Assembly: GCA_002422765.1 (NCBI GenBank)
Contig: DITI01000023.1
Span: forward strand, 2,533 to 15,701
Reading direction: 5' to 3'
Length of the DNA: 13,169 nucleotides
DNA from: Candidatus Pacebacteria bacterium UBA6188
GTDB lineage: Bacteria; Patescibacteriota; Microgenomatia; UBA1400; PJMF01
Shown piece by piece: positions 7,124 to 12,805 of the stretch. Within the stretch, counting starts at the first letter, position 1. Each line of letters opens with the position of its first letter. The position numbers and the translations under genes are program-made. The notes beneath the pieces were generated by a model. The model was not told the DNA's origin and did no database searches. It was given only the letters and a program-made list of their open reading frames with translations.

Positions 7124-8382
7124 CCCTGATGGCGACGAGTGCGCGGGGTACGAGCACCAAGCTCTTGACCCGGAGTTTCGTCCGCAGGGTGCATCCAACT
7201 CGGGATGTCGGCGGCGGGCTCTTCGGCGTGAGCCAAAAGAACATCAGCACCAGCGTCTTCATCAGCGGGCTGTTCGCCACCACCAGCGCCTTCATCGACG
7301 GGCTGTTCGGCAGGGGTTTCATCGTAAGGATAGATACCATTTCGGTCCATCCAGCGACGAATCTTGCGCCAATTCGCCCAAATGAGAAGCGCGGCGATGA
7401 CAAAAAGCGAGCCACAGCACCAGAGCCAAAAGCCACCACCGCCTTCGCGGGGGGTCTCAGCAACAGGCATAGCCGCTTCGGCATCAGTCGGCTCAGCACC
7501 GCCAACAGCGTCAGGGGTGACGGTGTAAACGGTAATCTCAATTGTCGATTCGGGCACAGCAGTGTTGGTCGGCTGAGCGGTTGCCGTGCCAGCGGCGGGG
7601 GTAGCGGGGGTCACAGAGCCAGCGGCAGGAGCCACAGGCGTGTTGCTGGGAACCGCGGTCGCCGAAGCTTCCTTGGGCCATGCAACAATCGAGCCACGCG
7701 TCCATTTGCCTTCCTTCAGTTTGGCAAGAATTTCAACCCAAGTGCCGATTGCAGATTTACCGACTTGGCAATTGGGGTTTTCCGAGTTCCCATCACAGCC
7801 ATGGCGCCACGGCTCGGAGAGCGCGTGGAGAACCAGACCATTTGTGGGGTCGGCGATAGGCAGAGGCTTATTTTCCGCAAAATTTACACGGATTTTGCCT
7901 TGGACATACTGTACCCAATCGCTGATATCCATTTCATCCGCAGTCATTTCGCGGATATAGGAAATCTTGATGGAGCCATTGGTCCACGGACCAAAATGAC
8001 CCGGGTTGCCTTCAGATAATGCGCCATACAGGAAGTTGCGCATTTTCGTCCAGTCCGTAAAGGAGCGAACGAAGCCGACGTTACAATTCGGATTCTGCAC
8101 GGGGTTATCACCGCAGCCAGCCTTCCAAGGCTCGATGACTACGAGATAAGCTCCGCGCTCCAATGCTTCCAGCACCTCTTCAGGTGCTTCGACGGGAATG
8201 GGATTCGAAGGTTCGTAAATGGCGTTGCGCTTTGCAGCGGCAAAATCAGCCAAGAACGCTTCGCTTTCCCAGTCCGTCAGATTGGTATTGCTTTGAGCCG
8301 CCACAGGGGCGGTACCGATTGCGCTCAGCGCGAGCGCGGTCACGAAAATCGCGACCATAAGGAAGTTGAACAGTTTGTTCAT
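7120..8382 (-). CDS. GC-rich secreted, membrane-anchored protein with two Cys-containing repeat modules
   Basis: A 420-residue protein of a family I do not recognise. Residues 1-30 are a clear signal peptide (hydrophobic core, APVAAQ cleavage region). Two related modules follow: about 78-140 and 183-236, each with EPWxxGCxxNxxNPNCxVG (84-103 and 190-208), then a Trp-containing helix and a GxWxxGSI ending. Each has two Cys (90/100 and 196/205), likely disulfides outside the cell. Residues 237-315 are a Pro/Thr/Ala linker, 317-337 a membrane segment containing WCCG, then a basic stop (RKIRR) and an acidic tail. Composition is strikingly GC-rich (43 of 60 bases at 7561-7620, against 23 of 60 at 4381-4440), and it has a consensus Shine-Dalgarno site, unlike its neighbours. 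Linker style resembles secreted proteins of Chloroflexota (recollection, not a search). Horizontal transfer is likely. Function unknown. Confidence 0.85.
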   Translation of the reverse strand: MNKLFNFLMVAIFVTALALSAIGTAPVAAQSNTNLTDWESEAFLADFAAAKRNAIYEPSNPIPVEAPEEVLEALERGAYLVVIEPWKAGCGDNPVQNPNCNVGFVRSFTDWTKMRNFLYGALSEGNPGHFGPWTNGSIKISYIREMTADEMDISDWVQYVQGKIRVNFAENKPLPIADPTNGLVLHALSEPWRHGCDGNSENPNCQVGKSAIGTWVEILAKLKEGKWTRGSIVAWPKEASATAVPSNTPVAPAAGSVTPATPAAGTATAQPTNTAVPESTIEITVYTVTPDAVGGAEPTDAEAAMPVAETPREGGGGFWLWCCGSLFVIAALLIWANWRKIRRWMDRNGIYPYDETPAEQPVDEGAGGGEQPADEDAGADVLLAHAEEPAADIPSWMHPADETPGQELGARTPRTRRHQG

Positions 8383-8391
8383 GATATTAGG

Positions 8392-8397
8392 CCCTCC
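8392..8397 (-). promoter_or_regulatory. Strong Shine-Dalgarno site of the GC-rich gene
   Basis: The reverse strand reads GGAGGG, then 9 bases, then the ATG at 8382. This consensus site fixes the start codon and agrees with the signal peptide. Most other genes in the window have no such site. Confidence 0.85.
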
Positions 8398-8400
8398 AGC

Positions 8401-8408
8401 CTATAGGA
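8401..8408 (-). promoter_or_regulatory. Short copy of the TCCTATAG motif upstream of the surface protein
   Basis: The reverse strand reads ATCCTATAGG just upstream of the Shine-Dalgarno site. TCCTATAG is shared with three other sites in the window (8978-8985, 11950-11957, 12798-12805), all in the same orientation. Here the match stops after eight bases, so chance is possible. Confidence 0.35.
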
Positions 8409-8453
8409 TGTATTCCCGGCACAGGATGGCTTACTGGTTACATTCGCCGGTGA

Positions 8454-8500
8454 AATGAACCCGTTCTAACTACTTATCAAATAGGCAGAACGGGTTCATT
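8454..8500. repeat. Perfect 14-bp inverted repeat at the edge of the GC-rich segment
   Basis: AATGAACCCGTTCT (8454-8467) and AGAACGGGTTCATT (8487-8500) are perfectly complementary around a 19-base AT-rich loop. It sits where GC-rich sequence gives way to AT-rich sequence, between the surface-protein gene and the predicted RNA. There is no T tract directly after it on either strand. It could be the first stem of the RNA locus, a protein-binding palindrome, or an insertion end. Confidence 0.7.
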
Positions 8501-8532
8501 CACTTTTGAAAAACCAGAGATCACGAAAAACT

Positions 8533-8887
8533 ATTCTTCTTTTAAAGAATTGTTGTAAATATCGCTGTTAAAGAACGTTGTGACCTAAGCCACAACAATT
8601 GTCGTTTGCTCGAAAGACTGTTCGCAAAGAACAGGTCTCAAACAAACGGTTCTATCTGCAAAATAGATTGCGAGACAGAGCCGATTTTAATTTGCGCTTC
8701 CTAGACGCTCAGCAAGGAGGTTTCTGGCAACTTATTGGCTTATCAAGGAATGGTTTGAGTAAGCAAGTGGTCAGAAACCTTTTTGCTAGGCGCAAGGTTT
8801 ATATTTTTTTGTTAAGGCGGTGCTCTAGGATGGAGCGTACCCTTCGGGTACTAGGCGGGTGCCTTGCACTCGCCGGCGCCAGTTTTT
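8533..8887 (+). ncRNA. Candidate structured RNA, unclassified, about 350 nt
   Basis: No convincing protein is encoded here, but helices are dense. The strongest is 17 consecutive pairs: GCAAGGAGGTTTCTGGC (8712-8728) with 8770-8786, including G.U pairs 8716/8782, 8717/8781 and 8727/8771. It continues inward with 8730-8733/8765-8768, 8738-8742/8760-8764 and 8743-8747/8754-8758. Outside it are 8691-8696/8791-8796 and CCTA/TAGG (8700-8703/8787-8790). Upstream hairpins are 8533-8538/8545-8550, 8618-8623/8629-8634 inside 8604-8608/8643-8647, and 8648-8661/8668-8682. The 3' domain has three adjacent hairpins (8822-8836, 8837-8851, 8854-8874) closed by GGCG/CGCC (8816-8819/8877-8880), then TTTTT. By hand I count eight G.U pairs if transcribed from the plus strand and one from the minus, so plus is favoured. 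Signatures of tmRNA, RNase P RNA and SRP RNA are not visible. Ends are approximate, and no strong plus-strand promoter was found. Confidence 0.6.
8854..8887 (+). terminator. Possible intrinsic terminator of the structured RNA
   Basis: GGCGGGTGC (8854-8862) pairs with GCACTCGCC (8866-8874), including one G.U pair, with a CTT loop. GGCGCCAG follows and then TTTTT at 8883-8887. The T tract starts 8 bases after the stem, further than is ideal, unless the closing GGCG/CGCC pairing brings it nearer. Confidence 0.4.
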
Positions 8888-8934
8888 AGGGAAAATTAAA
8901 CGAAGAATTGTTTAAGTCATTAGCCATTCCCTAA
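8886..8934. repeat. Hairpin at the 5' end of the minus-strand transcript
   Basis: TTAGGGAA (8886-8893) pairs with TTCCCTAA (8927-8934), and inside it TTAAAC (8896-8901) pairs with GTTTAA (8910-8915). If the promoter at 8947-8975 is active, this would be the first structure in its RNA, starting a few bases after the transcription start. Confidence 0.5.
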
Positions 8935-8946
8935 CAACTAGCACAA

Positions 8947-8975
8947 AGTATATCAAATATAGGCACTTTTGTCAA
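8947..8975 (-). promoter_or_regulatory. Near-consensus sigma-70 promoter on the minus strand
   Basis: The reverse strand has TTGACA (8975-8970), a 17-base spacer and TATACT (8952-8947). The start would be near 8940, reading leftwards across the structured RNA region towards the GC-rich surface-protein gene, whose start codon is about 560 bases away. Directly upstream of the -35 is TCCTATAGTA, shared with the promoter at 11919-11947. Confidence 0.65.
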
Positions 8976-8985
8976 TACTATAGGA
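8970..8985 (-). promoter_or_regulatory. Shared 16-base promoter element, copy 1
   Basis: The reverse strand reads TCCTATAGTATTGACA, identical over 16 bases to 11957-11942. It comprises the -35 hexamer plus ten bases upstream, a place where an activator, an alternative sigma factor or an UP-like element could act. Confidence 0.55.
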
Positions 8986-9007
8986 CTTAAGAGGCCAAAT
9001 TAGAGGC

Positions 9008-9036
9008 TTGCTACTCGGCGATAAATCATATTTAAT
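9008..9036 (+). promoter_or_regulatory. Possible promoter of the plus-strand GT-C gene
   Basis: TTGCTA (9008-9013), 17 bases, TTTAAT (9031-9036). The expected start would fall at about 9043, the ATG itself, giving a leaderless mRNA. The -10 lacks the highly conserved second-position A, so support is modest. Confidence 0.35.
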
Positions 9037-9042
9037 GAAAGC

Positions 9043-11142
9043 ATGAAGAAACTGATCTTGCCCTTCCTTTTTGCTATTCTCCTTACCATTATCTTGACCT
9101 TTCCAGCTATTTTGCACATGAATACTCAGTTCATTGGTGACGGAGCTGACAATTATCAATTTGCTGGTTTTCAATTTTTAGTAGCAGATAATTTGAGTCA
9201 GGGCAAATGGCCCTTGGCCGATAATAATCGTTGGTATTATCCAAATGGCTTTGCGCTTAGTCGTGGTTTTGACAGTGTGCTTTTTAGTGTTGGAGGCGGA
9301 CTTTTACTTCTACTGACCAAACAGCCAGTCTTCACTTATAACCTCTCAATCTTTTTGTCTTTAATTTTCAACTTCATGGCTGCTTACCTGCTCTTGAGAC
9401 AACTCAAAATAAAGAGTCCATTCAATTTGATCGGTTCGACCATTTTTGGCCTTTCTTTTTACGCTCTATCTAGAGGAGCTGGCCATGCCAACTTGATTCT
9501 AGTTGGTGGCTTCCCTCTACTTGTAACAGCCATTTTGAGACTCAAGGAATCTGGCTCCAAGCAAAATTTTGCTTTCCTAGCCTTGGCTGTTATTGTCTTA
9601 GGCTTAAGCTCTGCTCAGTATTTAGCTCTGGCTTTAATCGTTGGTTTATTGCTCTTGCCAACTCTGATTATTTTCTACTTCAAGGAAAGCAAGCAATTTT
9701 TTCAGAATCTTTTCAAAGAACCTCAAAAATTGCTTCTCACTATTTTAGGAGTGATTATTATCCTTGGACCTTTCCTCTGGCCCCTCTTCTCTGCTTATCT
9801 CAAGCAAGATTATCAGGCTCGCGATCCTCAAGCTGACTATAGTCCAATGGCTGTAGATCTAGTCATCGCCAATCCTTTCACAGGATTCCTGTCTAGTAAA
9901 TTAGCTCAAGCAACGCAAACCAAACACATTGAGCATGTAATTTATTTGGGTCTGGTTGAAATGCTGTTACTAGTTTTTTATCTTCCAGGTTTGTTTTTCA
10001 AACACAAACGCCTGCGCTTTGCCACGACTGCCTTATTACTTTCCTTAGTTTTTGCTCTAGGCACCAAGAACCCAGAGACAGGAATCTTTTTGCCCTACCA
10101 TTATTTGCGTGATTTCTTCCCTTTTTCTGTAGTACCTGAAGCAGGTCGCTTTATTATTATCAGTTACCTCTTGCTTGCCACAACCATTGCTTTCATCTTG
10201 CAGCTCAAGTTTTTTCCTCTCAATGAAGAGCGCAAGCTGATTCTGGCAACCATCGTTTTTCTCCTTATAGCCGAGCGCTTCAATTTTGCTGGCTATTTTC
10301 AAGTCAAAGCTCCAAGCTTAGCAATGACTCAAGCAGTACAAGCTACTCCAGCCCAAGCCGTACTTGATCTGCCCATCCTCAGCAACCAGCAAGCTAACAT
10401 CTTGCCAGCTTTCTATGATAAAAGCAGCGTTTTCAACCAAGGTCACTGGCTATCCCACACCAAGAAAACCAGAGAATTTGTGGCTCAAAGTGGCTTGCAT
10501 CAGTTCATCTGTCAGTCTCAGCTATACTTTAAAGATCAAAGCGAATTAAGCGAAAAGAAATCTTTCCAAGCCATGCTGGATGATTTAGTTGCCATTAACG
10601 CCACCACTCTCGTGCTCCATCGCGATCACAAGCTCGACTGGCCAGAATGTGCCAGTGTCCTAGAGATCGTCAGCCGCGAATTCCCTCGCTTGATGACAGC
10701 TATTCCTTCGGTTGGAGAAAATTCCGAGGCTCACTTGCGCTGGAGTAGCACCCCACTGCAAAGCGGTCTTTTCTTCCCTACAAAAGGCAAAGTCAAAATC
10801 TTTGGTCTAGAATATGCTCCAGCAGAGAGTGCTAAGTTGGAAATTACTTTGGATGGCCAAGCCTTTGATCTTAGCAAATACAGAGAAAAGGTTTTCCCTC
10901 GACCAATTGAGGGTTTTACCCTCAATCTCGATGCTTTGGACAAGAACTCTGGTAGTTTTGAAGTACAAGCCGGCTCTATCCTCAGTGTCAAGTCGCCATT
11001 AGTCCCAGTTGAACAAGGCTTCCTCACCATCTGGTATCACTACCAGATCGATCCACGCTCCAACGAAAGAGCCACTCTCAAGCAGGGTCGCTTAGAACGC
11101 ATTTATTTTGACGAAACCAGCGAAGTCTACACTATTCACTAG
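9043..11142 (+). CDS. GT-C type membrane glycosyltransferase-like protein
   Basis: A 699-residue membrane protein. After the first membrane segment (about 5-24), the extracytoplasmic loop holds IGDGADNYQF (31-40), with Asp33 and Asp36 in the place of GT-C catalytic acids. It continues with WYYPNGFALSRGFDS (64-78) and a set of roughly ten membrane segments to about residue 412. PEAGRFIIISYL (365-376) resembles the conserved late loop of YfhO-like proteins. The last 280 residues are soluble and extracytoplasmic, with no C-terminal anchor. It is smaller than the 1093-residue GT-C protein and not obviously a duplicate of it. The substrate cannot be told. No Shine-Dalgarno site is seen. An earlier ATG at 9035 meets TGA two codons later, so 9043 is the start. 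A terminator follows directly after the stop. Confidence 0.78.
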   Translation: MKKLILPFLFAILLTIILTFPAILHMNTQFIGDGADNYQFAGFQFLVADNLSQGKWPLADNNRWYYPNGFALSRGFDSVLFSVGGGLLLLLTKQPVFTYNLSIFLSLIFNFMAAYLLLRQLKIKSPFNLIGSTIFGLSFYALSRGAGHANLILVGGFPLLVTAILRLKESGSKQNFAFLALAVIVLGLSSAQYLALALIVGLLLLPTLIIFYFKESKQFFQNLFKEPQKLLLTILGVIIILGPFLWPLFSAYLKQDYQARDPQADYSPMAVDLVIANPFTGFLSSKLAQATQTKHIEHVIYLGLVEMLLLVFYLPGLFFKHKRLRFATTALLLSLVFALGTKNPETGIFLPYHYLRDFFPFSVVPEAGRFIIISYLLLATTIAFILQLKFFPLNEERKLILATIVFLLIAERFNFAGYFQVKAPSLAMTQAVQATPAQAVLDLPILSNQQANILPAFYDKSSVFNQGHWLSHTKKTREFVAQSGLHQFICQSQLYFKDQSELSEKKSFQAMLDDLVAINATTLVLHRDHKLDWPECASVLEIVSREFPRLMTAIPSVGENSEAHLRWSSTPLQSGLFFPTKGKVKIFGLEYAPAESAKLEITLDGQAFDLSKYREKVFPRPIEGFTLNLDALDKNSGSFEVQAGSILSVKSPLVPVEQGFLTIWYHYQIDPRSNERATLKQGRLERIYFDETSEVYTIH

Positions 11143-11148
11143 AACCAA

Positions 11149-11176
11149 AAACCCCTCCTTTTAAAGGGAGGGGTTT
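11149..11176. terminator. Bidirectional intrinsic terminator between convergent genes
   Basis: AAACCCCTCC (11149-11158) and GGAGGGGTTT (11167-11176) form a perfect 10-bp stem with a short loop. On the minus strand the stem runs into TTTTTGG. On the plus strand TTTCATTT follows. It lies 6 bases after the stop of the plus-strand GT-C gene and 20 bases after that of the minus-strand sortase substrate, so it serves both. Confidence 0.9.
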
Positions 11177-11196
11177 CATTTGCAATCTATTAAGCT

Positions 11197-11910
11197 TTAG
11201 CGCTTAATGTTTTTAGCTTTTCTCAAAGCCAAGGAACCAAGACCAGCGAAAGCTAAAGCTTCGAGGGTCAAGATGGTGCCAAGGTCAAAACCAGTGGCTG
11301 GAGTACTGCCAGTAACGATCTTGCCGTTGTCTGCTTTGACACAGAAAGTAGCGTAGTCACTGTCACTCACACTATCTTGATGAGAATAGGCATGAGCAGC
11401 ATTGGTGATACAGGTGGTGCCAACTGGCAATTCACCTTCGGCTTTAAAGCGAGCAATGAAATAAACAGTGGCTTCCTCATCTGGATCAAGACCACCAAAG
11501 TCAAATTTGACCTTGTAATCAGTGACCGCAGCGCGGTAATCACCTTTTTCACTACTAACATAAACCATGTAATCATCTAAGCGGTCAAAATCATCATTGA
11601 GGCGTACGCTGTCAACATTTACGTCAGAGATGTTTTTCACTCTCAAACTAAATTTGACTTCTTGCCCTGGGGCAAAAGTGTAATCGCTACTATCAATGTT
11701 ATCCCAATACTCATTGGTCTTAGGATTAAAGACTTTTTTGTCCAAGCTTAAATCTCCAGTTTCACAAACTTCACCACCACCATAGACTTTTTTACATTCT
11801 TTGGCATCGGCTACGTTTGCGAAAAACAAGAAAAAGCCGGTCACTATCAAAAGATAAGAGATTATTTTTTTCATATTGTTTTTACTAATACTGGTCATGT
11901 TTTTTTGCAT
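11197..11910 (-). CDS. Secreted surface protein with C-terminal sortase signal
   Basis: A 237-residue secreted protein. The signal peptide core is KKIISYLLIVTGFFLFF with cleavage probably after NVADA (residue 36). The mature part (37-200) is acidic, with DUF11-like features: FAPGQEVKFSLRVKNISD (79-96) and a following GLDPDEEATVYFIARF segment typical of immunoglobulin-like surface repeats. Four Cys of the mature protein (39, 49, 167, 190) could form disulfides. The C terminus is a sorting signal: TPATG (203-207), a hydrophobic span (209-228) and the basic tail RKAKNIKR, so it is probably cleaved after Thr and joined to the envelope by the sortase encoded next door. The ATG at 11910 fits a leaderless mRNA from the promoter upstream; Met5 and Met13 are alternative starts, and Met13 gives a more usual signal peptide. 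Confidence 0.85.
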   Translation of the reverse strand: MQKNMTSISKNNMKKIISYLLIVTGFFLFFANVADAKECKKVYGGGEVCETGDLSLDKKVFNPKTNEYWDNIDSSDYTFAPGQEVKFSLRVKNISDVNVDSVRLNDDFDRLDDYMVYVSSEKGDYRAAVTDYKVKFDFGGLDPDEEATVYFIARFKAEGELPVGTTCITNAAHAYSHQDSVSDSDYATFCVKADNGKIVTGSTPATGFDLGTILTLEALAFAGLGSLALRKAKNIKR

Positions 11911-11918
11911 GATTGCTT

Positions 11919-11947
11919 ATTATATACTTATAATTGTATATTGTCAA
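11919..11947 (-). promoter_or_regulatory. Consensus sigma-70 promoter of the sortase-substrate gene
   Basis: The reverse strand has perfect TTGACA (11947-11942), a 17-base AT-rich spacer and perfect TATAAT (11924-11919). The start is predicted at about 11911-11912, one or two bases before the ATG at 11910, so the message would be leaderless. This suggests strong expression. Confidence 0.85.
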
Positions 11948-11957
11948 TACTATAGGA
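11942..11957 (-). promoter_or_regulatory. Shared 16-base promoter element, copy 2
   Basis: TCCTATAGTATTGACA on the reverse strand, identical to 8985-8970 and placed the same way relative to the -35 box. Confidence 0.55.
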
Positions 11958-11966
11958 TACTTTAAA

Positions 11967-12794
11967 TTATTGGGTTACTGGTAAAGCGCTCACGAAGAGT
12001 CTTTGCCAAGAGGTACCAGGAGGCCAACAGGTCTGTAAGAGTAATAAATTCTCATGCTTCAAGTTATTTACGAAATCAACCTCACTACTTTTAGTGATGT
12101 TTTGTGCACTCACTTCGTAGACGAATTTTTCTTCACCTAAATGGAGGATGATTTGATCACCGGCCTCTAAATCTTTGATTTGATAAAAGACGGCGTTAAA
12201 AGCTTCCACATTCCAAGCCCCATCAGTAGAATGACCAAAAATGTAAACTAATTTGTCTTGTCCTGGAAAGGCAGAGCCTTTGGCGTGAGCCACACCATCT
12301 TTGAGAGCGACTTCATATTCGCTGGCCAAATTAGGATTGACGTCAGCTTTGACTACTTCATAAACATTTAATTTAGGAATTTCGATATAAAAAGGCAAGC
12401 TGGCATAATCTACTATAGCTGGAGTAATTTCAGGTACAGCACTCTGACCAGCCTCTTTGTCGACCAAAGTATTCTCTTTGGCAAAAATTGGCCAAGAATT
12501 ATTTAACTGCTCCTTGGTCCAGTCAAAAAAAGCAAAACTATTTTTTTCTGCTTCTTTTGGAAACACTTTAATGAATTCTGGAACACTGGCTAAAACTTTT
12601 TCTAGTTCAGCCTGACTCTTGGGTAGTTTTTTGACTTCCTCATAAATGGCAAAAGGATTGCTGAGAACGACAAAAAATAAGCTTAAAACAAAAGAAAACC
12701 AAGCCAATTTTTGTAGGTTTTTGGCTTGATGCAAAAGAAATTTAGCAGGAGCTTTTTTGTAGAGCTTGGCCCCTTCTCTTTTTCTTAATAACAT
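11967..12794 (-). CDS. Sortase (cysteine transpeptidase), class D/E-like
   Basis: A 275-residue membrane-anchored transpeptidase that cleaves a sorting signal and joins the protein to a surface acceptor. It has a basic cytoplasmic start (1-27), one membrane segment (about 30-47), a helical linker (48-125) and the sortase barrel from FYIEIPKLNV (135-144). The catalytic triad is visible: His188 in YIFGHS, Cys256 in LLLLQTCWPPG, and Arg265 in TSWQRLFV. LQTC corresponds to the TLxTC motif. The likely substrate, with TPATG, is the next gene downstream (57 bases between stop and its start, with its own promoter). The ATG at 12794 lies 3 bases after the stop of the DUF6580-like gene. I cannot fix the class from sequence alone. 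Confidence 0.93.
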   Translation of the reverse strand: MLLRKREGAKLYKKAPAKFLLHQAKNLQKLAWFSFVLSLFFVVLSNPFAIYEEVKKLPKSQAELEKVLASVPEFIKVFPKEAEKNSFAFFDWTKEQLNNSWPIFAKENTLVDKEAGQSAVPEITPAIVDYASLPFYIEIPKLNVYEVVKADVNPNLASEYEVALKDGVAHAKGSAFPGQDKLVYIFGHSTDGAWNVEAFNAVFYQIKDLEAGDQIILHLGEEKFVYEVSAQNITKSSEVDFVNNLKHENLLLLQTCWPPGTSWQRLFVSALPVTQ

Positions 12795-12805
12795 ATACTA
12801 TAGGA
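12795..12805 (-). promoter_or_regulatory. Motif copy at the sortase start
   Basis: The reverse strand reads TCCTATAGTAT directly before the ATG of the sortase gene. It shares 11 bases with the two longer copies. It is also the right half of a perfect palindrome, ATACTAT-CCT-ATAGTAT (12796-12812). Confidence 0.45.

Noticed and set aside
6990..7541. 183-codon minus-strand frame overlapping the end of the GC-rich gene
   Set aside because: It lies in another frame of the same coding sequence, has low-complexity basic content and no start signal.
7027..8019. 330-codon frame on the plus strand within the GC-rich gene
   Set aside because: It is a by-product of GC-rich sequence opposite a frame that has a signal peptide, repeats, membrane segment and Shine-Dalgarno site.
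6973..8500. Insertion sequence or transposon carrying the GC-rich gene
   Set aside because: There is no transposase or recombinase, the border repeats differ from each other, and I found no target-site duplication.
8816..8880. Cloverleaf-like fold suggesting a tRNA or a tRNA-like end
   Set aside because: The closing stem is only 4 bp, the middle hairpin has a 3-base loop instead of an anticodon loop, and there is no TTCRA T-loop.
8599..8889. Open frame of 96 codons on the plus strand
   Set aside because: It begins with TTG, has no ribosome site, gives a very basic protein without recognisable motif, and coincides with the RNA helices, which explain the sequence better.
8533..8940. tmRNA, RNase P RNA, SRP RNA or group I/II intron
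   Set aside because: I looked on both strands for the tmRNA 5' end and T-loop, GAGGAAAGTCC and ACAGAA of RNase P, the SRP GGAAG/AGCAG loops and group II domain V, and found none. A covariance-model search would be decisive.
8953..9174. 73-codon minus-strand frame
   Set aside because: It lies opposite the start of the plus-strand GT-C gene and across the 8970 promoter element, and has no features of its own.
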